A stretch of 44,822 bases of DNA, taken from an uncultured Eubacteriales bacterium (GTDB lineage: Bacteria; Bacillota; Clostridia; Oscillospirales; Acutalibacteraceae). The notes beneath the pieces are model-generated. The model saw only the letters and a list, made by a program, of their open reading frames with translations, made no database searches and was not told the origin of the DNA. Of this stretch, positions 36,239 through 44,161 are shown in pieces. The stretch spans positions 1-44,822 of the forward strand of contig CAKSQT010000007.1 in NCBI GenBank assembly GCA_934486755.1, written 5' to 3'. Position numbers and translations under genes: made by a program. Every line of letters starts with the position of its first letter. Position 1 is the stretch's first letter.

Positions 36239-36373
36239 ATGTTGAAAAAGAAATATATTAATCCCGAAATGTTTTACACTGCTCATAAGGATATAATTTG
36301 TAATGATGAAACCAATGAGGATGATTTGCTCATTGCAGGAACAAGCGGTATTCAAAATGATTTGGGCTGGTAA
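36239..36373 (+). CDS. 44-residue small protein of unknown function
   Basis: An open frame with an excellent GGGAGGA site just upstream of its ATG, starting 12 bases after the previous stop. The product begins MLKKKYINPEMF and ends in an acidic, Gly-rich tail (NEDDLLIAGTSG, then DLGW). The layout, a short basic start with a KKY-x-x-PEM block and a Gly/Asp-rich end, resembles many small proteins of gut Firmicutes of unknown role, some suspected to be peptide precursors. It overlaps the start of the following lipoprotein gene by 17 bases. No maturation enzyme gene is visible in the window. Confidence 0.6.
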   Translation: MLKKKYINPEMFYTAHKDIICNDETNEDDLLIAGTSGIQNDLGW

Positions 36374-36719
36374 GTTTAAAATTCTGATTTTGTGTATTTC
36401 AATGTTGCTCTTACTCTGCTCGTGCGGTAAAAAGAATAAGATCGGAAAAAATACAAATTCAGAGAACAACAGTATATCTTCGTCGGCATCTGCTGACGAT
36501 TCGGATAAGCAGGACACTTTCGGCAGTTCTTCTGCCGAAGGTGTCGGCGATACCGTTCCCGAAAGTTACAAAGGCAATCAAAGCAAAAACGATAAAACCT
36601 CACAGGTAACCTCCGAAGATGTGAGCGTAGGAATTATTGACGGTTCGGAGGAGACTCCCAAATCCGACGGTTCGGGATCAGTAACCTCTCAAACGGCAGA
36701 GTGGATAGGCCCGTTCTGA
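36357..36719 (+). CDS. Small lipoprotein with EWIGPF C-terminus
   Basis: 120 residues from the ATG just before a hydrophobic stretch; the frame is open 54 bases further upstream, overlapping the micro-ORF. A lipoprotein signal (FKILILCISMLLLLCSC) has a lipobox-like LCSC, so Cys24 is the likely lipidated residue. The rest is a low-complexity Ser/Asn/Asp/Glu chain with no fold, ending in TAEWIGPF. The same last six residues end the dockerin protein encoded next. A membrane-tethered flexible chain displaying a C-terminal tag is the simplest reading. The ribosome site is weak, so coupling to the micro-ORF is probable. Confidence 0.7.
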   Translation: MIWAGKFKILILCISMLLLLCSCGKKNKIGKNTNSENNSISSSASADDSDKQDTFGSSSAEGVGDTVPESYKGNQSKNDKTSQVTSEDVSVGIIDGSEETPKSDGSGSVTSQTAEWIGPF

Positions 36720-36738
36720 TTTTACCAAAGGTGAAAAG

Positions 36739-39700
36739 GTGAAAATAGTGTTAAAAAAATTAATTGCTGTTTTTCTTGCAATATCGCTGTCTCTGACGAT
36801 GTTGCCGATTTGGTCGGCTTTTGCCGAGGGCGGCAGCGACACGGTATTACAGGATTTAAAATTTGACTTTGAAGACGAGTCACAACTTGATTCTTGGAAA
36901 ATAGAAAAACTGCCCGATTATCATTACGGAATCGAAAAATACACTCCGCTTGGGTCTGAAACCGAAACGGGAGTTTTAAGGGCAGGCGGTATCGGCGGCG
37001 ATAAAATTGCTATACGTTATAATGGCGATCTGAGCAATTCGGTATCTGCTGTTTCAAAAATTTCAGGAAAAATAGCTATTAGCAGAGAGCCTTCGGTATA
37101 TAACCCGATACAGGTATACTACGATTATGACAGCGATGTTAACAAATGCAGGTATCTTGCTTTGGCATCAGAAAACGGAAAAGTATATTACCGAAACTAC
37201 GATAGCGATAAAATAAGAAATGAGGGTCATCTTGCAATATCTTTCGCAAAAGGCGATAAAAGCAACCAGTGGCTTAGTTTTGAAGTTTCATATTCGTATT
37301 CGGGTGTAGTGATTAGACTGAGTGATCAGTTTGGCGTATACGAAGATCTTAAATTCGATATTGATAATTTCAGTATCGGCACCTTTGCGGTTGGCACAGG
37401 CGGCGGAACTATGGCAAAATCCTTCTTTGACGATATTGAGTTTAAGTTTACGCCGTCCCCTGAAATAGCTGCAAATGAATTTAAAACCAAACACTCCAAA
37501 ATACTTTATTCAGATATTTCTAAGATTACCCTTGCCGACAAGGCGGATTACGAGGCAGCACAGCGTGATTTTGATAATCTCTCGATTGATGCTATAAACC
37601 TTATCCCCGAAGAAGCGGCAAATTTGAGTGCAATCAAGCAGCTTATTGAAGATCTGGGAATACAGGAGCAATACGGTTATAAACAACCAACATACAATGA
37701 TGTTATAACTGATGATTTCAGCACAGATGATATTCTTAATAAGATCTATTATACTGTAAGCGATAATTATTACAGTGCGCAGATTGCCGAGGATCCTACA
37801 AATGCCGAAAACAAGGTTTTGAAGGTTGCGGGGAAAAGCGGCGACGTGATTAATTGGCGCAGTTTTGCTTGGCCAGAGGGCGCTTCGCTGAAAAGAGTAT
37901 CCTTTGATATTATGTTTGAGACAACATCGCCAACGCCACACAGAGGTTTCGGACTTCAATACTCCTATGTTGACAGTGACAATTTCAATAAAATTGTTAC
38001 TTGGTCGGAACCGCCTGACGGTGGGTGGATGTACTATCCGAGTTCTAAGCGTAACGGTGTACCCGATTACGATATGGGACACGATATGACATCGCTTTTT
38101 GAATGGGTTAGTGTTGATATTGTTTACAATATAACCGAAATGACCGCAGTGATTTCTTTTTCTCCAAAGAGCAATCCTGAGAATGTAACTGGAATAAGTG
38201 TTAAACTTTCACACCCCAAGGGTAGATTTATGTTTTCTGTCCCCAGTGCACCTTCTTGGATGAATCCCGAAGGAACAGTTTACTACGATAATCTTAACAT
38301 TGAGTTCCAAAAGGGCGATTGGGACGATGATATAAAAATCACCGAACCGAATGTAACTTATACGGGTAACACTTGGATCAAAAACGGTGAGACCCAGCTG
38401 CTTTACGGCGAAAAGATTTATTCAACGGTAACAGGTGTCGAAATTTCTCAGATAGCAAATGCAGATGTGTCAAATGCGACTCCGCAGTATATTTCTCAGG
38501 AAACATTCTATTCAAACGGCGATTCATCGGTTTACGCAACCGCTGCGCAGCATCACGACGGCGAAAACCAGCAGAATGTGTCCTTGCTCCAAGCTACCGA
38601 CGATTCCTTTAAATTCAAAATACCCGACGATTATTCCGAGGGCATTTATTCGGTAAAATTAAATGCAAAATACAGCGGCGTTGAAGATAAGTATGTTTAT
38701 ATTAATTATCCGAGAATACTTAATATTGTCGGCGAAGAGGGCAGAACTGCTTTGCAGGGCGACTCATTAAGCATATACGGTCATAACCTTGTCGGTAAGT
38801 ATGACGGAAGCGCTGAAATTACCGATGTCGATGAAATTGACGGCTTAGGCGTTTATGTAAAGATTGTCGGCAGTAACGGATATGTTAAAAATTTAAAAAT
38901 CAACTCCGTAGAAAGCAAGTACCGACTGACGGCAACATTGCCTGACGACATTCCTGCGGGCGACTATGAGGTAATGGTTTACAACGGATACGGCGACGCA
39001 ACCTGTTTCTCGGCTCCGTTTATCTTAAAGGTCAAGAACCGTTCCAATTCTTTGGAAAGTCTTCGCACTGCAAATGAATTTAACGTTAAAGACTTCGGCG
39101 CGATCGGCGACGGAAGAACACCTGATACGGCGGCATTTGTAAGCACTTTTAATGCGGCAGCCAAGGCGGGCGGCGGAACAGTATTTGTACCGCAGGGTGC
39201 ATATAACATAACCAATCAGTTAAAAGTACCCGATAATGTTAAACTCATAGGTGCAGGGACGAAGCTTACTACTATTCTTGTTACCGCTTACAAATTCGCA
39301 TACGGCGAATTGCCTGATGGCTCGTTTGTTCTCGGCAACAATGTTGAAGTTTGCGATATGTCTTTCTTTGCACAAAGAGCGGGGCATATGATAAGCGCAA
39401 CAGGTGCCGAAAAAGGCAACGCAAATCATTATGTTCACGATATACGTATTGAAATGAGTCCTACCTCAGGAATGATTTCAGGCGGTTCGCATTCGGGAAG
39501 CCTTATAGAAGGACTTTCACCGTATGATGCATGGATGATGGCTTACAGAGAAGCAAAAGGCAGTTCCACCGGTGTTATAATAAGAGGAAAAGAAAACGCC
39601 AAGGTTTATAATAACGATGTTGTTGTTGCATTGTCCTGCGTTGCTGTAACAGAACCTTATTCAGAGGTTTACAACAATACCGCAAGTTCTATCATAGGCG

Positions 39701-40911
39701 GCGGATATGACTATTATACAGGCGGATGGTCGAGTATAGGAAGTTATCAGTTCTTTGAAAACAATGATTATAACAATCAAATGTTCCCAGGCGCGCCTGA
39801 CACCTCTTATGTTGCAAGAAACAGTCTCGGCGGAATATATTGGAATAATAGAGAACTTATTATAAATGACGCTCAGATGGTTTACGGCATCGGCAGAAAC
39901 GGTATAGCGCAAAAGGTAAATGATACGCAGTACAGGTTGCTGTCAAAGATTTCGGGAGGCATAGATTTTAAAGGAAAAATGCTCATAGTTCTTTCTGGAC
40001 AGGGCAAGTGTCAAACCCGAAGAATTGTTGAACACAATGGGGACTTGATAACACTTGAATCTCCGTTTACAGTAGAACCGAACCGAAATTCGCGTGTTGG
40101 AATTCACAACAGTTATTTGAATTCTACGTACTGTCAAAATGAATTTTACGATGCCAATACTGTCGGACTCTACGGTGTTGCAGCAGGCATAGTTTATGAC
40201 GGAAACATTTACAGCCGTATACGCAATACAATTTATCCCTATGACTACGGTCCTAACTGGTATATTTCTTGGGTAAATCAGCTTTATGATGATTCGTATA
40301 TTTTCCAATCCGGCGGTGCAACCGACCTAAGCGGTGAGTCAAACGATATCCACGGCATAGGTACCAATGCAGTTGTGGCAATTACAGTGAGAAATAACAC
40401 GCTTCTTGACGGTCACAATTTTATGGTAAGAACGGTAGAGCAAGACAGTGTAGTTGACCTGATTATTGAAGGCAACTATATAGAAAACTCTATCAAGCCA
40501 GCAATAAGTGTAAGCAATAGCGAGACGACAGCTGACGGTGTCATCATAAACAACAATACTATTGTTAATTGCAATTCTGATTATTCGATAGGCAACACCG
40601 TTGCAACCAATGATCAGGGATATGCACGCATACTTTTAAATAATGACGCTTCCGGCACAGGGACATTCGTATTAGGCGATGTCGATTTAAACGGCAAGGT
40701 CACATTAAAAGATGCAAGTATGATAAGAATGTATGTTTTGGGCAAGATAGAATTGTCCGAAGAACAAATTAAAAGGGCGGACGTTAATATCAGCGGCGAC
40801 GTTACTTTACTTGACAGCGTATTGATTAAACAATATCTGTTGGGCAAGGCGGAGTTAGGTAAAAACGTCGATTTAAGCGATTCCTCTGATGAGTGGATCG
40901 GCCCGTTTTAG
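36739..40911 (+). CDS. Exported multidomain pectate-lyase-like protein with dockerin
   Basis: 1390 residues, GTG start with AAAGG seven bases upstream. Order: signal peptide (1-30); a FEDES-type jelly roll and helical hairpin (about 35-312) homologous to the duplicated unit of the 790-residue protein; a second concanavalin-like domain (about 320-530); Ig/IPT-like domains (about 540-770, with GDSLSIYGHNLVGKYDG); a Pectate_lyase_3-like beta-helix (780 to about 1290), opening with FNVKDFGAIGDGRTPD and AAKAGGGTVFVPQGAY; a type I-like dockerin (1312-1374) with two EF-like loops (DVDLNGKVTLKD, DVNISGDVTLLD); and the tail SDEWIGPF. The beta-helix probably hydrolyses or lyses a pectin-type polymer, but catalytic residues were not fixed. 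It is the natural partner for the cohesin protein. Confidence 0.88.
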   Translation: MKIVLKKLIAVFLAISLSLTMLPIWSAFAEGGSDTVLQDLKFDFEDESQLDSWKIEKLPDYHYGIEKYTPLGSETETGVLRAGGIGGDKIAIRYNGDLSNSVSAVSKISGKIAISREPSVYNPIQVYYDYDSDVNKCRYLALASENGKVYYRNYDSDKIRNEGHLAISFAKGDKSNQWLSFEVSYSYSGVVIRLSDQFGVYEDLKFDIDNFSIGTFAVGTGGGTMAKSFFDDIEFKFTPSPEIAANEFKTKHSKILYSDISKITLADKADYEAAQRDFDNLSIDAINLIPEEAANLSAIKQLIEDLGIQEQYGYKQPTYNDVITDDFSTDDILNKIYYTVSDNYYSAQIAEDPTNAENKVLKVAGKSGDVINWRSFAWPEGASLKRVSFDIMFETTSPTPHRGFGLQYSYVDSDNFNKIVTWSEPPDGGWMYYPSSKRNGVPDYDMGHDMTSLFEWVSVDIVYNITEMTAVISFSPKSNPENVTGISVKLSHPKGRFMFSVPSAPSWMNPEGTVYYDNLNIEFQKGDWDDDIKITEPNVTYTGNTWIKNGETQLLYGEKIYSTVTGVEISQIANADVSNATPQYISQETFYSNGDSSVYATAAQHHDGENQQNVSLLQATDDSFKFKIPDDYSEGIYSVKLNAKYSGVEDKYVYINYPRILNIVGEEGRTALQGDSLSIYGHNLVGKYDGSAEITDVDEIDGLGVYVKIVGSNGYVKNLKINSVESKYRLTATLPDDIPAGDYEVMVYNGYGDATCFSAPFILKVKNRSNSLESLRTANEFNVKDFGAIGDGRTPDTAAFVSTFNAAAKAGGGTVFVPQGAYNITNQLKVPDNVKLIGAGTKLTTILVTAYKFAYGELPDGSFVLGNNVEVCDMSFFAQRAGHMISATGAEKGNANHYVHDIRIEMSPTSGMISGGSHSGSLIEGLSPYDAWMMAYREAKGSSTGVIIRGKENAKVYNNDVVVALSCVAVTEPYSEVYNNTASSIIGGGYDYYTGGWSSIGSYQFFENNDYNNQMFPGAPDTSYVARNSLGGIYWNNRELIINDAQMVYGIGRNGIAQKVNDTQYRLLSKISGGIDFKGKMLIVLSGQGKCQTRRIVEHNGDLITLESPFTVEPNRNSRVGIHNSYLNSTYCQNEFYDANTVGLYGVAAGIVYDGNIYSRIRNTIYPYDYGPNWYISWVNQLYDDSYIFQSGGATDLSGESNDIHGIGTNAVVAITVRNNTLLDGHNFMVRTVEQDSVVDLIIEGNYIENSIKPAISVSNSETTADGVIINNNTIVNCNSDYSIGNTVATNDQGYARILLNNDASGTGTFVLGDVDLNGKVTLKDASMIRMYVLGKIELSEEQIKRADVNISGDVTLLDSVLIKQYLLGKAELGKNVDLSDSSDEWIGPF

Positions 40912-40920
40912 CAGGAATAC

Positions 40921-40949
40921 AACAACAGCCGCATTTTGCGGTTGTTGTT
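40921..40949 (+). terminator. Hairpin after the dockerin gene
   Basis: AACAACAGCCGC pairs with GCGGTTGTTGTT over 12 positions including one G-U, with a short loop rich in T. What follows is GTTGTGATATT, not a classical U run, so it may only attenuate transcription into the two-component genes 28 bases downstream. Confidence 0.5.
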
Positions 40950-40976
40950 GTTGTGATATTATAACCGGAGGACTAT

Positions 40977-42374
40977 ATGATTAAATACAAGCTTCTAATT
41001 GCCGATGATGAGCCGATTATTCTTGACGGTATTTCTGAAATAATCGGGAATGAACTTGATAATGTCGAGATTGTTGAAAAATGCTATGACGGGGAGACAG
41101 CAATTGAGTTTTTAAAAGATAATAATGTTGATTTCGTCATAACTGATATTAATATGCCTAAAAAAAGCGGTATTGAAATTCTTAAATATATTAGGGGCAG
41201 CAAGCGTGATATACGTTGCGTTTTAATAACGGGGTATGAACAGTTTGAAAGTGCTGTTGACGCAATTAAATATAAAGCAGACGGATTTTGGCAAAAACCG
41301 TTGCAGTTTAAAGAAATCATACTGACTTTGAAAAGGTTTATAGATGAAAAAGAACGGTCCATACAGAATGTAATTGAAATGGCTAAATTTTCGATTGAGA
41401 AAAGAAATTACGCGCGAGACGCAATTCTTATTTATACTCTAAATCATCTGTCATTTGAGGCTCTGTGCGAAAGACTTGCCTCGCACAATATAGAGAATTT
41501 CAACTATTTCAACTCTTATTGCAAGTATTTAAAGCTTTCGTGGATAGGCGATGAAATTGAGAGCATAGACGCATTTAAGGACGCTTTTGAGTTTCTTAAT
41601 TCAAATCTTGACGTTTACGTTATAAGCGAAAATATAAATGAGGCATATCTTGTTTGCATTTATAACGATAATAAATATTGTGAAGAATTTTTGACTCAAA
41701 ACATAGCTATGATGGAAAGCATTTATAATATTAAGGTCACGACGGAACTTATTTACGAGGGCAAACTTGAAAAAATAAACGAGATTGGCTTTGTGTATAT
41801 AGTCAATATTTATTTTGATGCTATCATCACGTCTCAAAATTCTGTTTTAAGCAAGTTGCATTCTATTTTAATTAACGACTTTGATTTTGAAATAAAAAAG
41901 AAGATTGTTTATCAACTAGTAAGGAAAGGCGAAAGCTATATAGATATAGATAAGTACATTGCCGATTACCATAAAATCAAAAATGATGAGGATATCAGCG
42001 ATTTGCTTGAACGCTATCAAAACGAACTTCTTATAAACATTTCAAGCCAAAATATCAAACTCAATCAAATACTGAATTATCTTTCCCAAAACTGCAAAAA
42101 CGATTTTTCGCTGGTCAGTGTGGCAGACAAATTCGATATAAGTCCTACCTATTTAAGCAAACTGATTAAAAAGGAAAAAGGCAAGAGCTTTTCAGAAATA
42201 GTTACAGACATAAAAATGAACAATGCCAAAAAGATGCTTGCCTCCGGTATTCCTATCGACGAGGTTTGTGAAATGGTGGGTTACAGTTCTGTGAAATATT
42301 TTTCTAAGATTTTTAAGGATAGAACGGGCATAACGCCCAAGGAATATAAAATGTTCAATTCATCGGAGAAGTAA
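40977..42374 (+). CDS. YesN-type response regulator with AraC DNA-binding domain
   Basis: 465 residues. Receiver domain 1-120 with acidic pocket Asp10-Asp11, phosphorylation site Asp57 in FVITDINMP, and Lys107 in FWQKPLQ. A variable middle part is followed by an AraC double helix-turn-helix (about 362-460; VADKFDISPTYLSKLIKKEK, IDEVCEMVGYSSVKYFSKIF, ITPKEYK). GGAGG lies just upstream. The kinase gene starts two bases after its stop. Regulators of this class normally activate adjacent sugar ABC transporters, and it is the prime candidate to bind the tandem TGRCAA sites found at four promoters in this window. Confidence 0.95.
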   Translation: MIKYKLLIADDEPIILDGISEIIGNELDNVEIVEKCYDGETAIEFLKDNNVDFVITDINMPKKSGIEILKYIRGSKRDIRCVLITGYEQFESAVDAIKYKADGFWQKPLQFKEIILTLKRFIDEKERSIQNVIEMAKFSIEKRNYARDAILIYTLNHLSFEALCERLASHNIENFNYFNSYCKYLKLSWIGDEIESIDAFKDAFEFLNSNLDVYVISENINEAYLVCIYNDNKYCEEFLTQNIAMMESIYNIKVTTELIYEGKLEKINEIGFVYIVNIYFDAIITSQNSVLSKLHSILINDFDFEIKKKIVYQLVRKGESYIDIDKYIADYHKIKNDEDISDLLERYQNELLINISSQNIKLNQILNYLSQNCKNDFSLVSVADKFDISPTYLSKLIKKEKGKSFSEIVTDIKMNNAKKMLASGIPIDEVCEMVGYSSVKYFSKIFKDRTGITPKEYKMFNSSEK

Positions 42375-42375
42375 T

Positions 42376-44064
42376 ATGGCAAAGTTAAGCAGAAAAAATC
42401 TTTTTATAATCAGTATGGTTATTTGCGCCGCGTCCTTAGCGTTTTTATTTGTATTTTACTTTTTAAACTCAAATAATTTAGAACAGAATATTTCCTCTGT
42501 TGAAAAACAGGAAATGGGCGTGGCAAAAAACTCTTTTACAAATCAGTTCAAAAGCATTAATGATACCGCGCTGTATTTTTCTACAATAAATATCTCCGAT
42601 ATTCTGTTTGCCGATGAAGGAAGTTCACTTTATTTTAATAAAGGTATAATGCAGAACATTAATATGTTTCTTTCAACCGAAGATGTGGTGAACAGCATTT
42701 CAATATCAACAAAGGGGACAACTTTTTATTCGGATTTTTCTGAAATAAGAAACCTTTCCGACGACGATTTTGATGAATTGGCTGTAATTCATAATATGAC
42801 GCTGTGCAGAATAAAAGGCGACGGCAAAAATAAAGGCTCCAACGTGATTTTGAGGCTGCTGGAAAACGGTTCAAGTCTCAGAAACACGGTATATATTGAT
42901 ATAAATACTTATCTGATCTCCAAATCGACCTTTGAAACAAACGAGTTTTCAAAAAAATTTATTGTTACTTCAAACGGAGAAATAGTTTTTTCCGACAGCA
43001 CCGAAAATCTGGGAGTAAATATAAGTGACGTTTATTCCGATAAAATTAACACTACGTCCAACGGCTCAAAATTCAACTATAACGGCGAAAAATACATAAA
43101 ATACGAAAGCCATATTGAAGATACCGACCTTAAAACTGTATTTGTAACCAATACTAAGCGATATTCTAAGATACAGGAGGAAAGCAACCGTAATTTTGTT
43201 CTGTTCTTTTTTATTGTCGTTATTGTTGCCGCGGCAAGCATACTTATCATACTTTATGCCACTTATAAGCCTATAAAGCAGCTTGTCCGCAGTGTCAGCC
43301 GCATAAGTAAAAACAGCAGTTATAAGACAAATGAAATAGAATACGTTTTATCAATTCTCGAAAACTTGGATTACAAAAACAAGGGTTTAAATTTGGAATT
43401 GGAACAAGCAAACAGGGAAAAAAATATAATGTTCCAGAAACAGATGAAAGCGCTGCAAATTCAGATGTGCCCGCATTTTGTGTATAATACGCTCGACGTC
43501 ATAAATTGGCTTGCATATAAACAAACTAAGGATTTTGATAATTCAATAAGCGTTTCTATTTTCAAAATGTCAAAAATATTGAGAGAAATCATCAATTCCA
43601 ACGTTCAATTTGTAAGCGTAAAAAAGGAAATTGAACTTACTCGGGAATATGTTGAGATAATTGAAATAAGATATTTCAATAAAATTAAGGTCACTTGGGA
43701 TGTTGACGAAGCTCTTTTAGATAGGCAGATAATTAAGTTTTGTCTGCAACCTATAATTGAAAATGCCTGTGTTCACGCTTTTACCGATAAGACCCGTGAC
43801 GATTTTGAAATAATAATCTCCATAAAAATGCAAGACGGCAAAATATCGGTCAGTGTTGCCGATAACGGTGTCGGCATCGATTACGGGAAAAAAGAGGAAT
43901 TGCTTATGCAAATCAGCGATACCGAAAATAATCGCGGAAAACACATTGGGCTTTGGAACTTGAACTATCGTTTGCAAATTCTGTACGGTAAGCAATCAAA
44001 CTTACAAATTGATTCAACCGAAAATAGGGGAACTGTCATTTCGTTCGTAATATCGACGGAATGA
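42376..44064 (+). CDS. YesM-type sensor histidine kinase
   Basis: 562 residues. Transmembrane helix 1 at about 9-30, an extracellular sensor of about 240 residues, helix 2 at about 274-296, a HAMP-like linker, the His_kinase domain with phospho-accepting His367 in CPHFVYNTLD (the usual N-P-H-F-L is here C-P-H-F-V), and the ATPase domain with N box QPIIENACVHAF (458-469) and DNGVGI (from Asp496). Such kinases sense an extracellular oligosaccharide, often through the ABC binding protein. The stop is immediately followed by the distal operator of promoter 4. Confidence 0.94.
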   Translation: MAKLSRKNLFIISMVICAASLAFLFVFYFLNSNNLEQNISSVEKQEMGVAKNSFTNQFKSINDTALYFSTINISDILFADEGSSLYFNKGIMQNINMFLSTEDVVNSISISTKGTTFYSDFSEIRNLSDDDFDELAVIHNMTLCRIKGDGKNKGSNVILRLLENGSSLRNTVYIDINTYLISKSTFETNEFSKKFIVTSNGEIVFSDSTENLGVNISDVYSDKINTTSNGSKFNYNGEKYIKYESHIEDTDLKTVFVTNTKRYSKIQEESNRNFVLFFFIVVIVAAASILIILYATYKPIKQLVRSVSRISKNSSYKTNEIEYVLSILENLDYKNKGLNLELEQANREKNIMFQKQMKALQIQMCPHFVYNTLDVINWLAYKQTKDFDNSISVSIFKMSKILREIINSNVQFVSVKKEIELTREYVEIIEIRYFNKIKVTWDVDEALLDRQIIKFCLQPIIENACVHAFTDKTRDDFEIIISIKMQDGKISVSVADNGVGIDYGKKEELLMQISDTENNRGKHIGLWNLNYRLQILYGKQSNLQIDSTENRGTVISFVISTE

Positions 44065-44129
44065 TGGCAATTATTTGTGCTTTTTCACAAGTATTTGGCG
44101 TTGAATAAGTGTTTGGAATGTCGTATATT
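44065..44129 (+). promoter_or_regulatory. Shared-regulon promoter 4 (sugar ABC transporter)
   Basis: Distal half-site TGGCAATTATTTGTGC at 44065, proximal half-site TCACAAGTATTTGGCG at 44085 (period 20), -35 TTGAAT at 44101, a 17-base spacer and -10 TATATT at 44124-44129. The layout is the same as promoters 1-3. The distal site begins at the first base after the kinase stop codon. Confidence 0.87.
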
Positions 44130-44161
44130 TATTATAGAAAATATGTTAGGGATGTGTGGAA

